Below are positions 7,562 to 13,881 of a stretch of DNA of 41,574 bases, piece after piece. The notes under the pieces are model-generated. The model had not been told where the DNA came from, did no database searches, and saw only the letters and a program-made list of their open reading frames with translations. Position numbers and translations under genes: made by a program. The stretch is from a virus, in IMG/VR virus record IMGVR_UViG_3300046691_000179, positions 1 to 41,574 of that record. The stretch is one strand, 5' to 3'. The stretch's first letter is position 1; every line of letters starts with the position of its first letter.

Positions 7562-7563
7562 TT
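7535..7563 (+). promoter_or_regulatory. Rightward early promoter
   Basis: TTGACA (7535-7540), 17-base spacer, CATATT (7558-7563). The hexamers are identical to those of the leftward promoter and the spacer is very similar (GATTATGCGTAA versus the cro side). Predicted start is near 7570. It would drive the rightward genes from 7663, including the beta clamp and perhaps the DGR. Confidence 0.75.
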
Positions 7564-7606
7564 CTTGCTGTCCGGTCGATCTCCTCCCATCCCGGATGCC
7601 GCGAAC

Positions 7607-7636
7607 CGCCGCTGTCCCTTTCCCCGGACAGCGGCG
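7607..7636 (+). promoter_or_regulatory. Strong hairpin in the rightward leader
   Basis: Perfect 11-bp stem (CGCCGCTGTCC pairing with GGACAGCGGCG) with an 8-base pyrimidine-rich loop, about 40 bases after the predicted transcription start and 27 before the first ATG. There is no U-tract after it, so it is not a standard terminator. It could be an attenuator, an antitermination site or an mRNA-stability element. Confidence 0.55.
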
Positions 7637-7662
7637 TGCGGCGGGAAGGACCGGAGCAAGCC

Positions 7663-7854
7663 ATGAAAACGAAATCTGAAACCACTGCCACCGATGCGCG
7701 CGATATCCAGCTCATGGTCAAGTTGACCCTTGAGCGCGGCAGTATGACCAAAGAACAGGTCCTGAACGCCGGCATCAGCGAAGCGAGCTTTATACGCAAC
7801 TCGCCCGCCGTCGCCGCAAGCGTGCGCGCGGCGAACATGGAATTTGCTGCCTGA
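7663..7854 (+). CDS. Small hypothetical protein, 63 aa
   Basis: First gene of the rightward early transcript, beginning MKTKSETTATDARDIQL. Residues about 20-45 (VKLTLERGSMTKEQVLNAG) could form a helix-turn-helix-like segment. ATG 7663 is preceded by GGAG 7 bases upstream; an upstream in-frame ATG at 7555 lies inside the promoter and is excluded. Function unknown; early regulators of this size are frequent. Confidence 0.65.
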   Translation: MKTKSETTATDARDIQLMVKLTLERGSMTKEQVLNAGISEASFIRNSPAVAASVRAANMEFAA

Positions 7855-7858
7855 CCAG

Positions 7859-7915
7859 TTCCGCTTCGGTTTCCGCCATGTCCCACCCCTGACATCGGCG
7901 GTTTCCCAAACGGAA
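7859..7915 (+). ncRNA. Structured leader element A (repeated motif)
   Basis: Five bases after the preceding stop codon. Outer 5-bp stem TTCCG/CGGAA, then an internal loop CTTCGGTTT on the left and TTTCCCAAA on the right, then a long inner stem (CCGCC-ATGTC paired with GACAT-GGCGG, one bulged C). The same architecture recurs at 8352-8395 with the outer closing pair changed from T-A to A-T, a compensatory change. Followed by AGGAGA and the ATG at 7938. Probably a cis-acting RNA of the next gene; class not recognised. Confidence 0.6.
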
Positions 7916-7937
7916 GCAGGTCAAGGAGAGCGACCCG

Positions 7938-8348
7938 ATGAAGCCCACTTTATCCCAAACCACGCATGCCACCGACATCGAGATCGGCGCCGCGATCCGA
8001 CACCATCGGAAACAGGCTGGCCTCAGCCAGGAGGCTGTTGCTTCCGCGCTCGGGATCACCTTTCAACAGGTGCAGAAATACGAGAACGGCAGGAACCGCG
8101 TCGCGGTCTCCACGCTTATTCGCATCTGCCATATCCTCGGTATCGTCCCCATGAACGTGATCGGCAGCTATTTCGATGACGAGCCCGTCGAGCCGACTCC
8201 GTCCAGTCGCATGGCGTTGCGTCTTGCCGAGGCCGAACAGCGCCTTGCCGATATCCGCGCGATCGCCTTCCCGAAGACGAGGCCTGTCGTCGCCGGCATG
8301 GACCTATCCAGCCATCAGGACATGACGACGTTTCACCTCCCGCAATAA
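7938..8348 (+). CDS. XRE-family transcriptional regulator
   Basis: 136-residue DNA-binding protein. Residues about 15-70 are a textbook HTH_3 domain: IRHHRKQAGLSQEAVASALG then FQQVQKYENGRNRV. This form is very common in Rhizobiales. Residues after about 90 are a helical tail, AEAEQRLADIRAIAF. ATG 7938 follows AGGAGA 8 bases upstream and leader element A. It may be the third switch regulator, acting on later rightward genes. Confidence 0.85.
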   Translation: MKPTLSQTTHATDIEIGAAIRHHRKQAGLSQEAVASALGITFQQVQKYENGRNRVAVSTLIRICHILGIVPMNVIGSYFDDEPVEPTPSSRMALRLAEAEQRLADIRAIAFPKTRPVVAGMDLSSHQDMTTFHLPQ

Positions 8349-8351
8349 CCG

Positions 8352-8395
8352 ATCCGCTTCGGTTTCCGGCCTTCGGGCCGGTTTCCCAATCGGAT
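8352..8395 (+). ncRNA. Structured leader element B (repeated motif)
   Basis: Second copy of the leader fold. Outer stem ATCCG/CGGAT, identical left internal loop CTTCGGTTT, right loop TTTCCCAAT, and an inner stem CCGGCC-TTCG-GGCCGG with a stable UUCG tetraloop. It starts four bases after the preceding stop and ends 13 bases before the ATG at 8409, just upstream of an AGAGGG ribosome site. Loops are conserved while stems differ, as expected for a functional RNA. Confidence 0.6.
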
Positions 8396-8408
8396 GCAAG
8401 AGGGCACC

Positions 8409-8645
8409 ATGAACCACTTCACTCCAGCACTCGGCAACGGCGACATCTTTAGCCGCGATCATGAGATGAAACATGAATTGGCGGATACGAGACCGCCCTC
8501 CTATGAAGCACGGCGCTCCGGCGTCGAGGAATTGATTGCGCTTCTCGTTGAAGCGCATCTTTGGCGGATGCGCCTGATCGAGCTGACGCTTGCCGGTATC
8601 ATCTTCTTCTGGCTCGGCTTCTCTATCGCGGCGAGATGCCTGTGA
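8409..8645 (+). CDS. Small membrane protein, 78 aa
   Basis: The N-terminal 50 residues are polar and the C-terminus has one hydrophobic helix (LTLAGIIFFWLGFSIAA). It is probably anchored in the inner membrane by its C-terminus. ATG 8409 follows AGAGGG and leader element B; an in-frame ATG at 8394 would lie inside the RNA fold. Unknown function; early position suggests takeover or exclusion. Confidence 0.6.
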   Translation: MNHFTPALGNGDIFSRDHEMKHELADTRPPSYEARRSGVEELIALLVEAHLWRMRLIELTLAGIIFFWLGFSIAARCL

Positions 8646-9013
8646 CGGACGCCACTCGCCCCATTCCCAAAAACATCACCGGACGCGCGGCCATGCATGC
8701 CGCAGCAAGGGATATCCCCAGCATGAACAGGGCAATTGCCGACGTCATGGTCGAACGCCATCGGCAGATCGAGGCCGAAGGCTACACCGCGCAGCATGAC
8801 GACCAGTACCGGAACTGCCAGCTGTCATTGGCTGCGGCGGCTTACGCGATGAACGAAGCCTATCCGATGGATAATCCCCCGTGGTTTTGGCCTTGGCCGC
8901 GTCAGGCCTGGAAGCCCAAGGACGAGCGCCGCGATCTCGTGCGCGCCGCAGCACTTCTCATCGCCCGCATCGAGCAGATCGACCGCAAGGGAGCGCAAAA
9001 ACATGGCGCCTAA
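8636..9013 (+). CDS. Conserved phage hypothetical protein, about 125 aa
   Basis: Soluble, helical protein. The phrase VMVERHRQIEAEG, then LAAAAYAMNEAY, then WKPKDERRDLVRAAALLIARIEQIDR is typical of a widespread phage family of unknown function that resembles all-alpha MazG-like pyrophosphatases in outline. Start is uncertain: ATG 8636, or GTG 8642, which overlaps the previous stop as GTGA. Both keep the conserved region. Confidence 0.7.
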   Translation: MPVTDATRPIPKNITGRAAMHAAARDIPSMNRAIADVMVERHRQIEAEGYTAQHDDQYRNCQLSLAAAAYAMNEAYPMDNPPWFWPWPRQAWKPKDERRDLVRAAALLIARIEQIDRKGAQKHGA

Positions 9014-9143
9014 TCTCTCCATCGCAGCCAGCAGACTGCGGCAGGCAAAGCGCAACGGCTTTGTCGGCATCTTCCTGATCATCCTTCTCAACGACCTGCT
9101 GACCGCCTCTGCTGTCGCATTCGCGCTTTTGGGAGGGCACTGA
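9003..9143 (+). CDS. Small single-span membrane protein, 46 aa
   Basis: Too short for most ORF lists. Starts MAPNLSIAASRLRQAKRNG and continues into a hydrophobic segment FVGIFLIILLNDLL, then an Ala-rich tail. ATG 9003 overlaps the end of the preceding gene and its stop is followed after two bases by the next ATG. A basic N-terminus before one membrane helix indicates an inner-membrane protein. Function unknown. Confidence 0.5.
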   Translation: MAPNLSIAASRLRQAKRNGFVGIFLIILLNDLLTASAVAFALLGGH

Positions 9144-9145
9144 CG

Positions 9146-9355
9146 ATGAGTACTTGCCGGTGCGGACTAATCGTTCATGACGGAAATGCGATCGATATCG
9201 AGCGGCTGTATCGCGCTGCCGCCGATGGCGAACCTCGTCGCGAGATCCTTCAAATGATCTACGACATGTTCGGCAGCTCTTGCCAGCTCCGCCCCCCCCT
9301 CGACGAAATGCGGCTTGCCGATCGTTGCCAGCAGGGAAATCGGGCTCATGGCTAA
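9146..9355 (+). CDS. Hypothetical protein, 69 aa
   Basis: Small soluble protein with cysteines at the N-terminus (MSTCRCGLIV) and in the middle (SSCQL and DRCQQ), perhaps metal-binding. ATG 9146 lies 9 bases after GGAGGG. Its end overlaps the start of the beta-clamp gene by 8 bases, so the two are probably coupled. No family recognised. Confidence 0.55.
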   Translation: MSTCRCGLIVHDGNAIDIERLYRAAADGEPRREILQMIYDMFGSSCQLRPPLDEMRLADRCQQGNRAHG

Positions 9356-10496
9356 GCGGCAGACCTATTTCCGCGTCCACCGCAGTCAGCTCCTGCCGGC
9401 GCTCGATGCTGTCTTTGAGGCGGTCGACAAGCGCGCCAAGATCCCGATCCTCGGCAATGTGTTGCTACGTCCCGAAGGCGATGATCTCCGCCTGCGCGCC
9501 ACGGATCTCGACATCGAGATCGAGACCGGTTGCGAGCTTATGGAGATAGTCGAGGCCATGGCCTTTACCGTCAAGGCAGCCGACCTGCGCGACATTGTGC
9601 GCAACCTTCCCGAATCTGCCGAAATCGAATTCATGCAAGGCTCCTATAACGGTCAGATCCGTATCAGCTCAGGCCGCGCCGGTTTCTCGATTTTCAGCCT
9701 GCCCGAGAGCGATTTCCCGTCGATGGCTTCGGCACTCAAGGGCAAGTCTTTCGAGATCTCCATGCCCGAGGTGACGACAGCCATCGCTAAAGTGGCGCAC
9801 GCGGTTCAGACCAGCGAAATCGGCCGGCCGTGGATGATGGGCATCTATATGCACCCGATGGAAGATGAGCGCATCGGCATTGCTGCGCTCGATGGCATCA
9901 GCCTTGCCGCCGTGCAGATCCGCACGGGACAACTTCTCGATTTCCCCGGCATCATCATTCCGCTGAAAACGGCGACCGCCATCCGCAAGCTGTTCGGCGA
10001 AGTGACTGAGCCGGCGAAGATCGAGATCGGCGAGAACCTGATGCGGATCGAGTGCGCCGGCGTCACGCTCCTATCGAAGTTGATCGACGGCATTTTCCCG
10101 TCCGGCTACCTGACTGCCGCACCTGCGGACTACGAGCGCGAGATCTTCGTAACTGTGGCCTCGATGAAGGCCGCCGTCTCGCGTGTCTGCCTGGTGGCCA
10201 CCGAAACAGGCAAGGACGGCATCAAGCTCACTCTTGAGCGGGATCTGATGCGGGTAGAACTGTCGAGCCGCGAAGGCGAGTCGGCGGTCGACTATGTGCC
10301 GATCCAGTACGAGGGCGACACTGGTTTTTCCATCGGCCTAAACAACAACGCGTTGCGCGAGCTGCTGTCCGCGATCGGCACACAGGATGCCATCATCCGT
10401 TTTGGCGGCTCACTGCCCAATGCCGTTTTCTATCCGTCTATCGGCACCAACGAACTTTACGTCATTTCACCCATGAACGCGCGGGGTGCTGAGTGA
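9348..10496 (+). CDS. dnaN: DNA polymerase III beta subunit (sliding clamp)
   Basis: 382-residue phage-encoded beta clamp, close to the bacterial length of about 370. The sequence follows the family through all three repeated domains: VHRSQLLPALDAVFEAVDKR with KIPILGNVLL at the start, RATDLDIEIE, LPESDFP, DGISLAAVQI, and ending near LPNAVFYPS. It would encircle DNA and tether a polymerase during phage replication or recruit host Pol III. ATG 9348 lies after GCAGGG; an in-frame ATG at 9315 would give 11 extra residues. Together with the DnaQ-like gene it gives the phage two Pol III-type functions. Confidence 0.9.
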   Translation: MAKRQTYFRVHRSQLLPALDAVFEAVDKRAKIPILGNVLLRPEGDDLRLRATDLDIEIETGCELMEIVEAMAFTVKAADLRDIVRNLPESAEIEFMQGSYNGQIRISSGRAGFSIFSLPESDFPSMASALKGKSFEISMPEVTTAIAKVAHAVQTSEIGRPWMMGIYMHPMEDERIGIAALDGISLAAVQIRTGQLLDFPGIIIPLKTATAIRKLFGEVTEPAKIEIGENLMRIECAGVTLLSKLIDGIFPSGYLTAAPADYEREIFVTVASMKAAVSRVCLVATETGKDGIKLTLERDLMRVELSSREGESAVDYVPIQYEGDTGFSIGLNNNALRELLSAIGTQDAIIRFGGSLPNAVFYPSIGTNELYVISPMNARGAE

Positions 10497-11044
10497 TGAT
10501 GAACCTCGACCAAGCCAGAACCCTTCTGCCCGAAGCGCGCCACCTTGCAGGCCTCGCCAGTGATCAGTTTGTCGAATCCTACAACACCAAGTCCGGGAAG
10601 GCTGAAATCTGCGTTGTCGATCGGCTGACCGGTGAAGTCGAGCCGATTGCCTTACTGACGATCGATTGCTCCTATGATGATCGGCAGTTGATTCTCAAGG
10701 CGCCGGAACTCCTGCGCGCGTTGGTGGCACTGATCGATGCGGCATCAGCCAAGATCCGTAGTCTTGAGCCTCCTACGAACCGGCAGCAGGGCCAGCAGGA
10801 GAAAACCCCACAGACGGAAGACTTGGCAAGGGATTGCGGCATCAAGTGCAACGACCGCCGTTTCCGCCGCTTCCTCGTCGAGCGTCACAACGTACCCGAC
10901 GTCGCCGACAACGAACGCATCGCCGTTTCCGTCCGCAATATCCTGCGGGTCAAATCACGCAGTCATCTGAACACCGATCCTGCCGCAGCCACCCGTTGGC
11001 TCGAATTCCGCGCGTCTTTCGAAGCTTGGAAAAGCCACGGATGA
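10496..11044 (+). CDS. Conserved phage protein, 182 aa, unknown function
   Basis: Two parts are visible. The N-terminus (about 1-90) is an acidic alpha/beta segment. The C-terminal 75 residues are basic and aromatic (DCGIKCNDRRFRRFLVERHN, then TRWLEFRASFEAW), suggesting nucleic-acid binding. ATG 10496 shares its A with the stop of the clamp gene (TGATG), so it is coupled to it; a GTG at 10493 is also possible. Probably part of the replication group. No named family recognised. Confidence 0.65.
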   Translation: MMNLDQARTLLPEARHLAGLASDQFVESYNTKSGKAEICVVDRLTGEVEPIALLTIDCSYDDRQLILKAPELLRALVALIDAASAKIRSLEPPTNRQQGQQEKTPQTEDLARDCGIKCNDRRFRRFLVERHNVPDVADNERIAVSVRNILRVKSRSHLNTDPAAATRWLEFRASFEAWKSHG

Positions 11045-11143
11045 CATCTGGTGGCAAGTCATCGTCGCATCCCTCGCCTGGGCAGCCTTTGCGATCCTCA
11101 TCGCGCTGATGCCCATCATCTCTCGCAAATGGAGAAACCGGAA

Positions 11144-12472
11144 ATGAGTCGAATTTATCTGGCGTCATCATGGCGCAACCAATACCAACCGGATGCCGTC
11201 GCGATGTTGCGGGCCGCCGGCCATGAAGTCTACGACTTCCGCAATCCGCCCAATGGTATTCCGGGCTTCGCCTGGTCGGAAATCGATCCTGAATGGAAGG
11301 CGTGGAAAGCTTCGCAATATCGCGATCTATTGACAACGCACCCGATCGCTGCGCGCGGATACATGAACGATTTTCGCGGGATGGAGTGGGCCGATACCTG
11401 CGTGCTTCTGTTGCCTTGCGGCCGATCAGCTCACCTTGAAGGTGGCTGGTTTGCCGGTCGCGGCAAACGCCTGATCATCTGGACACATGACGGTGAAGAG
11501 CCGGAGCTGATGGCGCTTATGGCAAATCACATCGTCACGAGCGGCGAGGAACTGCTCTGCGCGCTTGGCAATGGCGCACCCCGTCACAGCGCAAGCCAGA
11601 AGGAGCGCGGCGTATCGAGTATTCGCATAACACGGCCAGATCCTACAGTCTCGATCCTCGTCGCTACCGCAGCGAACGCTATCTCGATCCGCTCCGGAAC
11701 CGTGATCGAGACCGATGACCGTCGGTATCGCTTCGAAACCGATACAGTCGTCAGCCATGGTGACCTGGCGCCGGGACATGATTATGGCATCGGCTTCGAC
11801 CAGACCGGAAACCCCATCGCTATTCCCGCCACATTCAATCCGCTGGAGTCCGGCTTGTTCGCCGGTTTCCATTTCGCTCCGGGCGGATGCGCAGAAGCGC
11901 GCAGCGGTGGGGATACTGTCTCAGCCATCAATCCCTTTTCGCTCTGGGATCTCGACTTTCGTCCCAATTGCCCAGATCCGCGCGGCATGACCTTGGTCGA
12001 AAAAGACGACCATCGGTTCTGGGCCGACATATATCTTCTTGGCACGAACCACAAAGAGCAGGGTACAAGCCGGCATGGCGCCGAGATAGCCGATGGCAAC
12101 TCCTTACCGGTCCTCGATTATCGTACTGCCGTCGACATTTATGCCGACCATGGCAAGCGTCTCCTGGCCTATGACGAATTCCAGACAGCCGCCTTCGGCA
12201 CCACCGAACAGTCATCCGCCGATCACGACCCCAAATCGACCGGCCTCGACGCAGCCCGCACCAGCCGCGTCGGCCTAATGCAGGCGACCGGCAATCTCTG
12301 GGTCTGGGGTACGGACGGTGATCCCGACGACCCGCGCCCGTCGCTCTTCGGCGGATCGTGGCTCGACGGCTCGGACGCCGGCTCCCGGTGCGCGCACTTG
12401 GTCTACTGGCCGGAGAGCTCGAACGAGAGCGTCTCCGCGCGCGGCGGCAGCGACCACCTGAACCTTGCTTAG
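11144..12472 (+). CDS. DGR target protein 1: nucleoside deoxyribosyltransferase-like domain fused to a variable C-type-lectin-like domain
   Basis: 442-residue fusion. Residues 1-142 match phage nucleoside 2-deoxyribosyltransferase-like proteins: RIYLASSWRN (Tyr5), GHEVYDFRNP, EWADTCVLLLPCGRSAHLEG with the putative catalytic Glu99. From about residue 158 to the end it is homologous to the next gene: beta-rich NPFSLWDLDFRP, DPRGM, FWADIYLLGTNH, TGLDAARTSRVGLMQATGNL and the variable tail FGGSWLDGSDAGSR. That half is the CLec/formylglycine-enzyme-like fold used by DGR targets. The frame is open through the junction, where AGGAG (11601-11605) may be the relic of a former ribosome site. ATG 11144 follows GGAG. 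Confidence 0.85.
   Translation: MSRIYLASSWRNQYQPDAVAMLRAAGHEVYDFRNPPNGIPGFAWSEIDPEWKAWKASQYRDLLTTHPIAARGYMNDFRGMEWADTCVLLLPCGRSAHLEGGWFAGRGKRLIIWTHDGEEPELMALMANHIVTSGEELLCALGNGAPRHSASQKERGVSSIRITRPDPTVSILVATAANAISIRSGTVIETDDRRYRFETDTVVSHGDLAPGHDYGIGFDQTGNPIAIPATFNPLESGLFAGFHFAPGGCAEARSGGDTVSAINPFSLWDLDFRPNCPDPRGMTLVEKDDHRFWADIYLLGTNHKEQGTSRHGAEIADGNSLPVLDYRTAVDIYADHGKRLLAYDEFQTAAFGTTEQSSADHDPKSTGLDAARTSRVGLMQATGNLWVWGTDGDPDDPRPSLFGGSWLDGSDAGSRCAHLVYWPESSNESVSARGGSDHLNLA
12334..12454 (+). repeat. DGR variable repeat VR1
   Basis: 121-bp repeat at the 3' end of target gene 1, matching the template at 13889-14009. I count 11 mismatches, of which 10 are at template adenines (changed to C, G or T) and one is at a template C near the left edge. 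Encodes residues about 398-437. The 14-base all-G/C tract at 12435-12448 corresponds to the initiation-of-mutagenic-homing region of known DGRs. Confidence 0.93.
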
Positions 12473-12491
12473 CCAGCGCGAAAGCGCGGGC
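12472..12491 (+). other. GAAA-loop hairpin downstream of VR1
   Basis: Starting in the stop codon, GCCAGCGC-GAAA-GCGCGGGC forms a stem of 7 pairs with one A-G mismatch and a GAAA loop, 18 bases after the repeat. Hairpins or cruciforms of this size with a four-base GAAA-type loop are known to promote retrohoming at VR in the Bordetella phage DGR. None is present at the template. Confidence 0.8.
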
Positions 12492-12524
12492 CTGATTTCC
12501 CAACCGTTTCAAAGGACCAAGATC

Positions 12525-13457
12525 ATGACGGCAGCAGTCGAACTTAAGCAGACTACTATTCACATCCACCGCACCGACCTCGCATATCCCATCCTCGTCG
12601 CCGGTGGCCACACCGCAATCGCCATCCGGGCCGGTACGGTGGTCGAGACCAAGGGCCAGACATACGCCTTTGATGCCGACACTCCCGTTACTCTCGGCGA
12701 GCTGGCGCCAGGACAGGACTATGGCGTGAGCATCGGTCAGGACGGAAAACCCTTCGCTGATATACTCGGGCCACCGAACCCGCTGGACGAAGGGTGGTTT
12801 GCCGGTTTCCATTATGCGCCAGGTGGCTGCGCCGTGGGCAACGCCGGTGGCGATACCATCCCGGCGATCAATCCATTCTCATTATGGGATGTCGATTTCC
12901 GACCGTCCTGCGCCGATCCGCGCGGCATGGCGCTGATCGAGACGGATGGAGGAAAACGCTTCTGGGCTGACATCTATCTGCTTGGCGCCGACCATCACGA
13001 ACACGGCACCAGCCGATACGGCGCAGTCATTGCCGATGGACGTGACCCGCCGATCCGCACCGATGGCAATGGAAAATACGCCAAGCTCGACTACGCCACG
13101 GCTGTCGAGATCTATGCCCACCACGGCAAGAAGCTGCTCGGCGCCGAGGAGTTCTTTGCCGCCGCCTATGGCGTCAAGGAGCGTTGTTCCCGCGGCAAGG
13201 AGCCGACCGTTACCGGCGCACTGGATGATGGTGCCGAGCGCTTCATCAGCAAGCGCGGCCTTTTCGATGCGACCGGAACTATGTGGCAATGGGGCACTGA
13301 CGGCCACCCCGACGACCCGCGCCCGTCCTTCTTCGGCGGGTCGTGGCTCGACGGCTCGAGCGCCGGCTCCCGGTGCGCGGTCTTGGGCGACTGGCCGGGG
13401 CTCTCGAACGGGAGCCTCTCCGCGCGCGGCGGCAGTGACCACCTGAATCCTGCTTAG
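12525..13457 (+). CDS. DGR target protein 2: variable C-type-lectin-like protein
   Basis: 310-residue paralogue of the C-terminal half of the preceding protein, without the deoxyribosyltransferase domain. Shared landmarks are RAGTV, LAPGQDYGVSIGQDGKP, FAGFHYAPGGCA, NPFSLWDVDFRP, DPRGM, FWADIYLLGADHHEHGTSR, the helix HGKKLLGAEEFFAAAYG and the variable tail FGGSWLDGSSAGSR...SARGGSDH. The last 45 residues form the ligand-binding face in such proteins, with variable positions displayed on a stable lectin fold. ATG 12525 follows AAAGGA. The ligand is unknown; no signal peptide is seen, so it would reach the cell surface only as part of a particle or by another route. Confidence 0.9.
   Translation: MTAAVELKQTTIHIHRTDLAYPILVAGGHTAIAIRAGTVVETKGQTYAFDADTPVTLGELAPGQDYGVSIGQDGKPFADILGPPNPLDEGWFAGFHYAPGGCAVGNAGGDTIPAINPFSLWDVDFRPSCADPRGMALIETDGGKRFWADIYLLGADHHEHGTSRYGAVIADGRDPPIRTDGNGKYAKLDYATAVEIYAHHGKKLLGAEEFFAAAYGVKERCSRGKEPTVTGALDDGAERFISKRGLFDATGTMWQWGTDGHPDDPRPSFFGGSWLDGSSAGSRCAVLGDWPGLSNGSLSARGGSDHLNPA
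13319..13439 (+). repeat. DGR variable repeat VR2
   Basis: 121-bp repeat matching the template. I count 17 mismatches, 15 of them at template adenines; the two others are a T to G and a C to T. Identical outcomes to VR1 occur at template positions 13917, 13920, 13945 and 13984, while others differ. The G/C-only tract is at 13420-13433. Confidence 0.93.
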
Positions 13458-13476
13458 CCTGCGCGAAAGCGCGGGC
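13457..13476 (+). other. GAAA-loop hairpin downstream of VR2
   Basis: GCCTGCGC-GAAA-GCGCGGGC forms an 8-pair stem with one G-T pair and a GAAA loop, at the same distance from the repeat and stop codon as the VR1 hairpin. Conservation of both fold and position supports a role in target recognition. Confidence 0.8.
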
Positions 13477-13503
13477 CATTCCTGAAACGGACGATCGCCA
13501 ATC

Positions 13504-13881
13504 ATGACACGCGACGAACATGTGAACGCCCATGACCTGGCGATCGTCGAAAAATACGAGGCAGCTGTGACCTATCTCTATCCGATCATCCAGAATTGCC
13601 CGCGCCGCCATGCGACGCTGCGCGACCGGCTGATCGGACTGATCTTCGACCAGGTCGGCCTGCTTTATCAGGCCGCGAAATCGAAGCAGGCTTCGCGGCT
13701 TTATGCAGCGGACGCCAATCTGGCGACGCTGCGTTTCTGGCTACGCTTCGCGGCCGATCCCAAGCTGAAGGTCATCTCACACCGCCAGCATGCGGTAGCA
13801 CTGCGCTATCTCGCTGAAGCGGGAGCGATGCTCGGCCAATGGATCAAGGCTTCGAAGGGTAACGGGAGGTCGGGGTTATGA
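13504..13881 (+). CDS. avd: DGR accessory variability determinant (Avd)
   Basis: 125-residue basic helical protein between the second target gene and the reverse transcriptase, the usual Avd place. The C-terminal half matches the family: DANLATLRFWLRFAADPKL, then RYLAEAGAMLGQWIKASK. Avd is a four-helix-bundle protein that forms a pentamer, binds the reverse transcriptase and template RNA, and is required for mutagenic retrohoming in the Bordetella phage. Its stop overlaps the next ORF start as ATGA. The ribosome site before ATG 13504 is weak. Confidence 0.88.
   Translation: MTRDEHVNAHDLAIVEKYEAAVTYLYPIIQNCPRRHATLRDRLIGLIFDQVGLLYQAAKSKQASRLYAADANLATLRFWLRFAADPKLKVISHRQHAVALRYLAEAGAMLGQWIKASKGNGRSGL

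Noticed and set aside
11040-11147. Open frame with a membrane helix (WWQVIVASLAWAAFAILIALM) between the clamp-linked gene and the target gene
   Set aside because: No ATG, GTG or TTG start in frame back to the previous stop; only a CTG at 10980. Could be a relic or a CTG-started peptide, so not listed as a gene.
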